Source: an uncultured Brachyspira sp.
GTDB taxonomy: Bacteria; Spirochaetota; Brachyspiria; Brachyspirales; Brachyspiraceae
Length of the DNA: 64,000 nt
NCBI RefSeq assembly: GCF_944388875.1
Contig: NZ_CALXKQ010000008.1
Location: forward strand, 36,770 to 100,769
Direction: 5' to 3'
Positions 1 through 8,413 of the stretch are shown one piece after another. Numbering within the stretch: the stretch's first letter is position 1; the number at the start of each line of letters is the position of its first letter. The notes beneath the pieces are model-generated. The model had not been told where the DNA came from and did not search any database. It saw only the letters and a list, made by a program, of their open reading frames with translations. The position numbers and the translations under genes were made by a program.

Positions 1-860
1 AGATTTTAGTAGGGGAACCTTATTATGCTAATTATAACAGCTTTTACGATGTGTTAGATATAAAACGTAATGCTGTTAGAACTTATGCAGAAAATGGTTT
101 TCATCTTCCTAACCGTGATGAAATAGAAAAACATATTACTCCGAAAACAAAAGCATATATGTTTTCTAACCCTTCAAATCCTACTGGTGTTGTTGCTACT
201 AAACAAGAGCTTGATGATATAGCTTATCTTGCTAAAAAACATGATATGTTTATTATAAGCGATGAAGTTTATAGAGAGTTTGTATACGGAGATAGAAAAG
301 CTATTAGTTTTGGTACTTATAAAGATTTGGCAGATAATGTTATTATAATAGACTCCATATCAAAAAGATTTTCTGCATGCGGTGCAAGAATAGGATGCGT
401 TATAAGTAAGAATAAACCATTTATAAGTGCTGTATTCAGAGAATGTCAGGCAAGATTATCAGCTCCTACGCTTGAAATGGTTGGGGCCGCTGCTTTATAT
501 GATTTGCCTGAGAATTATTTTGAAGCTGCTAGAAAAGAATATGATAATAGAAGAAAAATATTATTTGAAGAGCTTATAAAGATGGACGGAGTAGTAATGA
601 AAGAGCCAGAAGGTGCTTTCTATGTATTAGCTAAACTTCCAGTAAAAAATGCTGAGGACTTTGCTATTTGGCTTCTTAAAGATTTTAATATTGATAATGA
701 AACTGTTATGTTTGCTCCGGGAGAAGGTTTCTATGCTACACCTGGTCTTGGAGTAGATGAAGTTAGAATGTGCTATGCTTTAGATGCTAAAGATTTAAAA
801 AGAGCTATGGAAATTTTGAAACAAGGTTTAATCAAATATAAAAAAGAAGTTGAAAAATAA
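1..860 (+). CDS. Pyridoxal-phosphate aminotransferase, class I/II (5' end outside window)
   Basis: This is the C-terminal part of a fold-type I aminotransferase, which moves an amino group between an amino acid and a 2-oxo acid using PLP. The frame is open from base 3, reading ILVGEPYYANYNSFYDV, so the gene began before the window and the GTG at 51 is not a real start. The family motifs SNPSNPTGVV, ISDEVYREF and SISKRFSACGARIG are present; the Lys of the last one is the expected Schiff-base residue, and the Arg near the end (VRMCYA) fits the substrate carboxylate site. The substrate cannot be told from this part; aspartate or aromatic aminotransferase are both possible. A strong hairpin terminator follows directly. 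Confidence 0.9.
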   Translation, partial: ILVGEPYYANYNSFYDVLDIKRNAVRTYAENGFHLPNRDEIEKHITPKTKAYMFSNPSNPTGVVATKQELDDIAYLAKKHDMFIISDEVYREFVYGDRKAISFGTYKDLADNVIIIDSISKRFSACGARIGCVISKNKPFISAVFRECQARLSAPTLEMVGAAALYDLPENYFEAARKEYDNRRKILFEELIKMDGVVMKEPEGAFYVLAKLPVKNAEDFAIWLLKDFNIDNETVMFAPGEGFYATPGLGVDEVRMCYALDAKDLKRAMEILKQGLIKYKKEVEK

Positions 861-871
861 AAAATAATTAA

Positions 872-906
872 AAAAGGGGCTATAAAAAATAGCCCCTTTA
901 ATTTTT
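872..906. terminator. Bidirectional rho-independent terminator
   Basis: The stem AAAGGGGCTA/TAGCCCCTTT surrounds an A-rich loop. A T-run lies on the plus-strand side and an A-run (Ts on the other strand) on the left. It sits between the converging aminotransferase and ATPase genes and can serve both. Confidence 0.9.
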
Positions 907-923
907 TGAATGTTTAATAAATA

Positions 924-2960
924 TTAGCTTATCTCTTTAATAACTTTAAAGAAGTTATTGATAGTTTTATCAGATATTAGTTCTTTCTCATAATAATCTA
1001 TTATATTATTTTTAAATAAACTAGAATATAGAGCATCTTTATTTTTATTATCTATCTTATAAGTTTCTTTATCTTTTTCATTGAATAAATCTTCTATTGT
1101 AATGAAATTTTTATTTATATCCGTAAGCTGAGTAATTTTTAAATTTGTTCCTTCAGCCAATTTATCGAATTGATTAGCAGAATTATCTCCGTCAATTAAT
1201 AATGTAGGATTTTTTGATAGTTTGCATAGAGAATCTATTATTATCTTTTTTTTATCTTCATCATTTTCCCTTCCAACACCATTAATAGGCATAAATGCAA
1301 TATTTGTTTCTTTATTTTCAATATGTTCCATTAATATTTTAAAAGCAGTAAGATAATTATAATCTGTAATTCCTTCTACATATATTATTTTTATATCTCT
1401 GGTAATATCTATATGTTTTACTCCGAATGCATTGATAATTTTTTCCAATGTATCAACTTTTCCATAAGTTGCCGAGAAGTCATTTTCTATTTTTACTCCT
1501 ATATTATCCTGTTTTGATTCTACTATCTTTAATTCATCTAAGTAGTTTATATCAGCAAAATACGGTATTTGTATAGATGTTATTATAGTAACTCCATTAT
1601 CTTTTGCAAACTGTTTCAAAAATTCTCTAAGCTCTCTTATAAGAGGTACAGATAAATGCTGTTCAGGCTCATCTATTATAATTATATCTCCTTTTTTTAA
1701 TTCATCAGAATTCAATGTATTAAAAAATAGGCTAAAGAACCAATTAAATCCGTCTGATTCATTATCAAGATTCGTAAGACCGTTTTTGGTTTCAAAATAT
1801 ATTTTTATAAAATTTTCTTCTAATGATATTTTAAAAATGTATTCATTATTTGATCTGTATAATTTATTAAATTTCTTTGATATGGTATTTTCAAAAAGTT
1901 TATTTATTTCTTTTTCTATTTGTTTTACAAAAGCTACATCTAATGGAGAGTTTCTATATATGTTTATTAAATATTCATAAATTTCCATATTATTAGTTGA
2001 TTTGAATAATGAGTATAAAAAATTGGATTCTCTAATAAAATTAAAACTATTATTATTATCTCTGCGGGTATTAACATTATAACTTGCTTTTTTTGAGTAG
2101 CAGGATATTGTAAGTTCATCGCTTTTTATATTTTTTCTGTGAACGTATATTTTTGTATTTTTTATACCGTCAATTTTAGCTAATATACTTGATAAGTGCC
2201 TTAAATTATTATTATTGATTTCATTTTCATCTAAAATTAAATTATAATAATTATTGTCTTTATCTATTTCATAGAATTTAGAGTCGATAATAGATGCTAT
2301 TAATTTTAATTTATTTATATCATCGTATTCTTTATATTTATCAATTATATGCATGGTTTTTGATACTGCATAATTTAATATTATATCATAATGCATATTT
2401 TCTTTTTTATCTTCATTGTTATATTTATTCTCTATAATATCATTATTTTCAATTAATAGATTATCGCTATCCATTTTATAATTATTTTCATAAACATAAA
2501 AAAGCTGATTATAGTAATTATCATTATTATTTCTAAACTTAAAAATATTATCTAATATTTTGTATATATAATTTTTATTTATTATAATATCCATTATATT
2601 ATTAGTTTCTGATATATCCCATATAATATCATTATCTTCAGCTTTTCCTTTATATATGATACCATTATAAGATTCAATAAATACATTTAATTCAGTTTGA
2701 CAGTTTATAAATCCATCTATTTTTGGGCTATCTTTTTTATAATCTATATTACCAGTAAATGTTTTTTCAATAGCAGAAAGCACATTTGTTTTGCCTGTTC
2801 CATTGGCGCCTATAATACTTATCAATGTCCCCTGATCCATATCTCCATTGAGATATAATCTTCCGTATTTAAGTTCATGCTCTTTTTTATTTGAGGAATT
2901 TTCATTGATTATTATTGGATTAATATTTCTAAAATTTTTAATTGTTAAATATCTTTTCAT
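924..2960 (-). CDS. OLD-family ATPase with TOPRIM nuclease domain
   Basis: The 678-residue protein joins an SMC/ABC-like ATPase to a C-terminal TOPRIM domain, the layout of OLD (overcoming lysogenization defect) endonucleases. Walker A GANGTGKT is at residues 51-58, Walker B IIIIDEPEQHL near residue 430, and a long Asn/Lys/Tyr-rich insert lies between them. The TOPRIM acidic residues are Glu529 (YVEGITDYNYL) and the LLIDGDNS motif at about 588-595. Proteins of this type cut DNA and occur alone or in phage-defence systems such as Gabija, where a UvrD-like helicase is the partner; no such partner is next to this gene. It is transcribed alone, downstream of nothing obvious, and ends at a shared terminator. 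Its biological target is unknown; a defence role is inference. Confidence 0.8.
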   Translation of the reverse strand: MKRYLTIKNFRNINPIIINENSSNKKEHELKYGRLYLNGDMDQGTLISIIGANGTGKTNVLSAIEKTFTGNIDYKKDSPKIDGFINCQTELNVFIESYNGIIYKGKAEDNDIIWDISETNNIMDIIINKNYIYKILDNIFKFRNNNDNYYNQLFYVYENNYKMDSDNLLIENNDIIENKYNNEDKKENMHYDIILNYAVSKTMHIIDKYKEYDDINKLKLIASIIDSKFYEIDKDNNYYNLILDENEINNNNLRHLSSILAKIDGIKNTKIYVHRKNIKSDELTISCYSKKASYNVNTRRDNNNSFNFIRESNFLYSLFKSTNNMEIYEYLINIYRNSPLDVAFVKQIEKEINKLFENTISKKFNKLYRSNNEYIFKISLEENFIKIYFETKNGLTNLDNESDGFNWFFSLFFNTLNSDELKKGDIIIIDEPEQHLSVPLIRELREFLKQFAKDNGVTIITSIQIPYFADINYLDELKIVESKQDNIGVKIENDFSATYGKVDTLEKIINAFGVKHIDITRDIKIIYVEGITDYNYLTAFKILMEHIENKETNIAFMPINGVGRENDEDKKKIIIDSLCKLSKNPTLLIDGDNSANQFDKLAEGTNLKITQLTDINKNFITIEDLFNEKDKETYKIDNKNKDALYSSLFKNNIIDYYEKELISDKTINNFFKVIKEIS

Positions 2961-3093
2961 AAAATTTCCTTTAATTCACTTTGTTTTATCAGCAATTAAT
3001 ATTATATTTAATTCATAAAAATGTAAATTGCATGCTATGCGAATAAAGTTTCACAATTATATATTGTAATTATATAAACTATGTAATTAATTT

Positions 3094-3624
3094 TTATACC
3101 AAAGAAGGCGTATTATTTTTCATTGCTGAATTATTAAATACATCTCTCATACGATTAGATACATTCCAAAATTCTAAATTCTGATTAAAACTTTCAGCTT
3201 CATAAAATATAGCATTCATATATTCTACATTAGAAACGTCCCAATTATCCAAAGGATGATTAAATGATGAAGCATAATGAAATATCTGACTAATACTCGT
3301 AACATTAGAAACATTCCAATTATTAAGAGGCTGATTAAAACTTTTAGTAAAGCAGAACATTAATGACATATCTTTTACATTAGATACATTCCATTTGTCC
3401 AAAGCACTATCAAAATTAATAGCTCCTTCAAACATACTTTCCATATTTACAACATTAGATACATCCCAAGTTTCAATACCGTCAAAATTTTTTCTTTTAC
3501 TATCTTGAAATAAGTATGACATGTCAATCATACTGCTTGTATCTATCTCAGAGAGATTTATATTTTCATCTTTTAGTAAATCAAGCAAGGCATATTTATA
3601 TTTTACTATGTATTTTTTATTCAT
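3094..3624 (-). CDS. Short BspA-like DUF285 repeat protein
   Basis: The 176-residue protein is built from about four copies of a 25-residue repeat with the core W(D/N)VSNVxxMxxMFxxxxxFNQPLxxW, typical of DUF285/BspA-like surface proteins of Mycoplasma, Brachyspira and other host-associated bacteria. Here there is no signal peptide, lipobox or anchor: the N-terminus is MNKKYIVKYKYALLDLLKDE, so either export uses another route or the protein stays inside the cell. It begins 26 bases after the recF stop and may be cotranscribed with it. The repeats suggest protein or host-cell binding, but no partner can be named. Confidence 0.8.
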   Translation of the reverse strand: MNKKYIVKYKYALLDLLKDENINLSEIDTSSMIDMSYLFQDSKRKNFDGIETWDVSNVVNMESMFEGAINFDSALDKWNVSNVKDMSLMFCFTKSFNQPLNNWNVSNVTSISQIFHYASSFNHPLDNWDVSNVEYMNAIFYEAESFNQNLEFWNVSNRMRDVFNNSAMKNNTPSLV

Positions 3625-3650
3625 TTTATAGTTTTCTTTATTTTGATTTT

Positions 3651-4718
3651 TTAAACTCTTATATTTGGTATATCAAAAACTTTTCCGTTTTCAAAGTTTT
3701 TCACTTTTTCTTTTTCTGTAACAGTAATAAATACCTGCCCTAATGTTTTTATGTATTCAAGTATATTATCGCGTCTTGTATTATCAAGTTCAAGCATAGC
3801 ATCATCAATGAGTAAAATAGGTGATTTTTTTCTGTATTCTGATAATATCTTTTCGCTTGCAAGTTTCATTATAAGGGTAAACATTCTTTTCTCGCCTTGA
3901 GAGGAGAATTTTTTTGAAAGTGAATCTTTATAAAAAAATTGATACTCTGCTCTGTGTATTCCAAAATATGTTGTACGCATTCTTATTTGCTCGTTTAAAG
4001 TGCTTTCTAGTTTTTTTACGTATTCATTTTCATTTAAAATATCTTCTATAGTTGACTGATACTTTATTGCATAAGGGTTTTCATCATTAAAAATATTTTT
4101 GTATATTTCATTCATTTTATCTTCTAAAATAGAAGAATATTTTTTATTTTCATTTGCTATATATAGTGATAATTTGGCTATATCATTATTATAAATATAC
4201 GCTTCATTGGGTTTTGTGCTTAAGCAAATATTTCTCATTTTTAATAGTTTATTATATTTTATTAATGCTGTTAAATATTCCAATGATATTGTTGATATAA
4301 GCATATTAAAATAATCTCGTCTTAATTTTGGCTCAGATATTACTAAGTCTGTATCATTAGGCATAAATATAACATAAAGTATTCTTCCTATTAAATCTTT
4401 TCTTGATGAAACTTCTTTTTTATCTATAAATACTTTTTTTAATTTTTTTTGATATGCTATTTCTATATTTGTGTCATAATTTAATTCATCTTCTCTGAAA
4501 ACGCCTCTTAAAAAATAGTTATCATTTCCATTTTTTACAAGCTCTCTGTCAAGTCTTGTCCTAAATGATACGCCGTTTCCGAGCATGTATATTGCCTCAA
4601 GTATATTAGTTTTGCCGCATCCATTATGTCCGTAAAGTACATTGATTTTATCAGAAAATTCAAACACATTTTCATTATAATTTCTAAAAGAACGGATTGT
4701 AAGTTCTTTGAGTATCAT
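3651..4718 (-). CDS. recF: DNA replication and repair protein RecF
   Basis: RecF is an ABC-type ATPase that binds DNA at gaps and loads RecA through RecOR. The 355-residue length is normal for the family. Walker A GHNGCGKT is at residues 30-37, the signature-like FSSQGEKRMFTLIMKLAS lies near residue 280 and Walker B ILLIDDAMLELD near 305. The start MILKELTIRSFRNY is typical of RecF. The gene is not in a dnaA-dnaN-recF-gyrB cluster here, since its neighbours are the DUF285 gene downstream and a divergent unknown gene upstream. Confidence 0.95.
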   Translation of the reverse strand: MILKELTIRSFRNYNENVFEFSDKINVLYGHNGCGKTNILEAIYMLGNGVSFRTRLDRELVKNGNDNYFLRGVFREDELNYDTNIEIAYQKKLKKVFIDKKEVSSRKDLIGRILYVIFMPNDTDLVISEPKLRRDYFNMLISTISLEYLTALIKYNKLLKMRNICLSTKPNEAYIYNNDIAKLSLYIANENKKYSSILEDKMNEIYKNIFNDENPYAIKYQSTIEDILNENEYVKKLESTLNEQIRMRTTYFGIHRAEYQFFYKDSLSKKFSSQGEKRMFTLIMKLASEKILSEYRKKSPILLIDDAMLELDNTRRDNILEYIKTLGQVFITVTEKEKVKNFENGKVFDIPNIRV

Positions 4719-4937
4719 TTAATAAACCTTTTGCTTTATTTGTGAAAGCTATTATATATTAAAAAATTAAAAATAGAAGTTTTTTAAAACTAAAATGATA
4801 TGTCTATTATTTTATTTATAGCTACTAATGAAAAAATTATAAACTTAAAAATTTTTAGTATATATGCCAAAAAAGCGTCAGAATTTGTCATACATGCATA
4901 TTATAATTAAATTAAAAATTTTAAAGGACATAATCTT

Positions 4938-6095
4938 ATGGAAGAATTAGGCAGACAAAATAAAAAATATATTATACAAGATAAAAACGATTACTATTAT
5001 AGCAAACATTCATTAAATTATTTTTTAAAAGAACTTGATAAACTTATAGAAAAAAATAATATAAAAATAGAAGAAGCAGATAAACTCATAATAAATGATC
5101 ATCATAATTGTTCAGTATATACTTTTATAAGAGTATTAGAAAAATATTTAATAAGAATTAATTTTGAACAGTTTGTGCATCCAGACCCTGAAACTCAGAA
5201 AGATTTATTGGATTGGGGTGAATATAAATGTTTATTAGAAAAGGATAAATTTCCAGATATTTATGAAAAGTATCATAATGATAAATTTCCTATACTAGAT
5301 GATGAGTTTTCAGAATTGCATGTATATGAAGAAGATGACGGAATGTATGAACTATTAATTCCTTCTTGGTATTATGAATATGATGACGGAGAGTACAGAG
5401 ATTTTATAGAAAAAGAAAGAAAAGAGTATGATGAAGAAGATAAAAAAGAAATTATTTCTGAAAAGTATAGAAAGAACGGTTATATATATTTTGAAACTAA
5501 AGAATTGGTTGATGAGTTTTTTGAAAGCGGGGAAGTTGATTCAAGAACTTGGTTTAGAGAATGGGGGAGCGAAAATAAGAATGAAGCGATGAAATATTTT
5601 AAAGAAAGGATTGATAAACATTGGGAAGAAGAATACCAGAGAGAATTGGATAAATATAATATTACAGATGATGATGACTGTATGAAAAGTTATATTGTAT
5701 ACGACGAAGAAGATATTGATTATTATTTTGAAAATAGAGATTTATTTTCATTTCCTTTTTTTATAACAGGATACAATGAATTATTTGAACATTTTTATAA
5801 AAAACTAATGAATGACAGAGAAGAAGTTAATAATTCTATAAATGATGACATAAAAGAGAAATGCGACAGGCTTTTATATGATTATATATTAGGATACAGT
5901 ACTAATCATAGATTTGCTCCTAATAAAGCTCTTTATGTATTAAAAGAATACATCAAAGAGAATTACAAAGACAATTACAAAGAGTATATTGATTTGTCAC
6001 TTCGATACATTATGAATTATACAAGACATTTAGACAGGGATAAACTTATAGAAAAGTATTTTAAAGGTGATAAGAGATTTTTATATAAGCTGTAA
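4938..6095 (+). CDS. Acidic protein of unknown function
   Basis: I do not recognise this 385-residue protein. It is rich in Glu, Asp, Lys and Tyr, has no signal peptide or membrane segment, and contains several aromatic-rich acidic stretches such as WYYEYDDGEYRDF and VYDEEDIDYYFENRD. The start follows AAAGGA with normal spacing. It lies upstream of, and in the same direction as, a TPR protein, with a 94-base gap, and the two could be functionally linked. A soluble cytoplasmic protein is the only safe statement. Confidence 0.65.
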   Translation: MEELGRQNKKYIIQDKNDYYYSKHSLNYFLKELDKLIEKNNIKIEEADKLIINDHHNCSVYTFIRVLEKYLIRINFEQFVHPDPETQKDLLDWGEYKCLLEKDKFPDIYEKYHNDKFPILDDEFSELHVYEEDDGMYELLIPSWYYEYDDGEYRDFIEKERKEYDEEDKKEIISEKYRKNGYIYFETKELVDEFFESGEVDSRTWFREWGSENKNEAMKYFKERIDKHWEEEYQRELDKYNITDDDDCMKSYIVYDEEDIDYYFENRDLFSFPFFITGYNELFEHFYKKLMNDREEVNNSINDDIKEKCDRLLYDYILGYSTNHRFAPNKALYVLKEYIKENYKDNYKEYIDLSLRYIMNYTRHLDRDKLIEKYFKGDKRFLYKL

Positions 6096-6189
6096 TTATT
6101 TATACTGATTTATTATTTAAAAACCTACCGTGAAGCCGTTTTTTGTTCCTCTATATAATTAAAAAAAATAAAAATATAGGAGCTACACT

Positions 6190-8337
6190 ATGAAAAAATC
6201 ATACAGTTTAGAAGAAATCGAAAATATAATAAACAAAGAGTGTTCTTATGAACCCGATGAATTTGATAATCAATCAGATAATAAAGAAAATGATGAAGAT
6301 TATCAAAATAATTATGAGAATAATAATGAAAATATAATTTATCAAGTTATAGAAGTATTAAAAGAGTATATTAAAAAATATAGAAATAATGTAAAAGCTT
6401 TAACTTTATTAGGAAGGGCATATTATTATAGGGGATATTATTCTACTCATGATAATAAAAAAGCAGAAAAGCTATTTAAAAAAGTTTTGCTGCTAAATCC
6501 TAATGATGATAAAGTATTATACTATACAGCAGTCAATTATATATATAATTTTAGAGGAAATGAAAAATATAATGAAGCATTAAAACTTATTAAAAAAGCT
6601 ATAGAATTAAATGAAAATGATTCAGCATATTGGCATCTTTTAGGATATATTAATCAGAAAAATAAAAATTATTATGCGGCAATAGAGTATTCTCAAAAAG
6701 CAGTTAAGTTAAATAAAAGCTATGTTGTTGATGGTAGTAATTATATGGAATATTATCTTACTGTGATAGGAGAATCATATTTTAAATTGGGTAAATATGA
6801 TGAAGCAATAAATATATTCAAAGAAATAATAAAACTTCCTCGTCATGATGAAAGCGATTTTATGTATTTAGGGTTATCATATTTTGAGAAAAAAGAATAT
6901 GATAAGGCTATAGAAAATTATGAGAAGGTATTAGAAATTCATCCTTCTTTTGATTATATAGAAAATACCAGTGCAATAAATGCATTAGCTAAATCTTATA
7001 TGGCTTTAGGAGAGTATCAGAAAGGTATTGATGCATATAAAGAATATATTAAAAAACATGAGTGGCGTTGGATAAGAGATCTATATAATAAAGATATTGA
7101 AGACTATAAATATTTGATAGAAGCATTTAATCAGCTTATAGAGGAAGAGCCTAATAATTTTGAATATTATGACGGATTAGAAACTATATATTCTTATGAT
7201 TTGAATATATATGATAAAGCGGCTAATGTACTTGACAAATATTTACTGAATAATACAGAGAATATTAATCATAGAGTTTATAAAACTTTGGCTTATTTAT
7301 ATAAAAATATTTACAGATATGATAAAGCTATTGAAATGTATAATAAACTTATAGAAATTAATCATTTTGACAATTATGATTATTGTTTTTTAGGTGATAT
7401 TTATAAAAAAATTAAAAATTATGATAAGGCTTTGGATATGTACGAAAAATATTTGGATTATAAATTTAAAAACAAAGATAAAGATAATGAAAAGACTTGT
7501 TATAATATCATAAAATTATTAGATTTGTATGATAAACTTTCAAAACATGAAAAAAGAAATTTACTTATTGATAAAGCTGTTAATTATTACATTGATAAGA
7601 ATGATTATAAAAAATTATCTGATTTATATTTGCATATAGGCGAAAAATATAAGGCTATTGAATATTATAAAAAATATGTCAATTTAGATGATAATAAAAA
7701 TTATAGATATAATTTTGCAGGTATTGCAGAGATTTATGAGAGTTTAGGAGAAAAGGAAAACGCAGAAGAATATTATAAAAAAGCAATAGAGGTTTATGAA
7801 AATGAAAAAGATAAAAATTATTGGGATTTAGATATGATAGGTGATTTATATAATTCTATAGGTAATAAAAACAAAGCTATTGAAGCATATAAAAAAGCTA
7901 TAAAACTTGAAATAAAAAGTGCTAGTTGTATGTTCAGCAGAGAAAAAAGATTTGATAGAGAAGAGTTTGAAGGTTTTTATTCAAAAGAGATAGGTGATTT
8001 ATATATAAAAATAGGCAATAAAAATAAGGCATTAAAGTGCTATAAACATGCCGTTTCATTAGAGCCTAACAGTAAAGAGTATTATGTTTCTATTGCTGAA
8101 GTTTATGATGGTATGAATGAAAAAGAGTTAGCAAAAGAATATTATCAAAAGGCTATAGATATTAATAAAAAATATTTTGAAGATCGTCCATACAGATGTG
8201 ATATTCTAAAACATATTGCTGAATTATATTTAAAAATTGATGATAAAGAAAATGCTAAAGAATGCTATAGAAAAATTTTAGAGATTAACCCTTATGATGA
8301 TGAGGCTGCAGATTATTTTAAAAACTTGAATGATTGA
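6190..8337 (+). CDS. Large TPR-repeat protein
   Basis: The 715-residue protein consists of tetratricopeptide repeats from about residue 60 to the end, with many clear copies such as YDEAINIFKEIIKLPR, YDKAIENYEKVLEIHPSF and KNKAIEAYKKAIKLE. The first 60 residues are acidic and Asn-rich. It has no signal peptide, so it is probably a cytoplasmic scaffold. A good ribosome site (AGGAG) precedes the ATG. TPR proteins bind other proteins; the partner is unknown. A second large TPR protein with a different N-terminus is at 56707. Confidence 0.9.
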   Translation: MKKSYSLEEIENIINKECSYEPDEFDNQSDNKENDEDYQNNYENNNENIIYQVIEVLKEYIKKYRNNVKALTLLGRAYYYRGYYSTHDNKKAEKLFKKVLLLNPNDDKVLYYTAVNYIYNFRGNEKYNEALKLIKKAIELNENDSAYWHLLGYINQKNKNYYAAIEYSQKAVKLNKSYVVDGSNYMEYYLTVIGESYFKLGKYDEAINIFKEIIKLPRHDESDFMYLGLSYFEKKEYDKAIENYEKVLEIHPSFDYIENTSAINALAKSYMALGEYQKGIDAYKEYIKKHEWRWIRDLYNKDIEDYKYLIEAFNQLIEEEPNNFEYYDGLETIYSYDLNIYDKAANVLDKYLLNNTENINHRVYKTLAYLYKNIYRYDKAIEMYNKLIEINHFDNYDYCFLGDIYKKIKNYDKALDMYEKYLDYKFKNKDKDNEKTCYNIIKLLDLYDKLSKHEKRNLLIDKAVNYYIDKNDYKKLSDLYLHIGEKYKAIEYYKKYVNLDDNKNYRYNFAGIAEIYESLGEKENAEEYYKKAIEVYENEKDKNYWDLDMIGDLYNSIGNKNKAIEAYKKAIKLEIKSASCMFSREKRFDREEFEGFYSKEIGDLYIKIGNKNKALKCYKHAVSLEPNSKEYYVSIAEVYDGMNEKELAKEYYQKAIDINKKYFEDRPYRCDILKHIAELYLKIDDKENAKECYRKILEINPYDDEAADYFKNLND

Positions 8338-8348
8338 TACAAAATATT

Positions 8349-8376
8349 TTGACAATTATATTTTTGCTAGTATAAT
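8349..8376 (+). promoter_or_regulatory. Sigma-70 type promoter for the gamma-glutamyltransferase gene
   Basis: A perfect TTGACA, a 16-base spacer and a perfect TATAAT lie about 38 bases upstream of the ATG at 8414. Confidence 0.8.
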
Positions 8377-8413
8377 TAACTGATTAAATAAAAATAAAGT
8401 ATTGGATTTTATT

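Noticed and set aside
51..860. GTG at 51 as the start of a full aminotransferase
   Set aside because: The frame is open to base 3 with clear family sequence, so the gene is cut by the window edge.
924..4718. Reading the OLD nuclease, DUF285 and recF genes as one defence operon
   Set aside because: RecF is a normal repair protein, the DUF285 gene has no defence link, and about 130 bases without clear coupling separate the OLD gene from the others.
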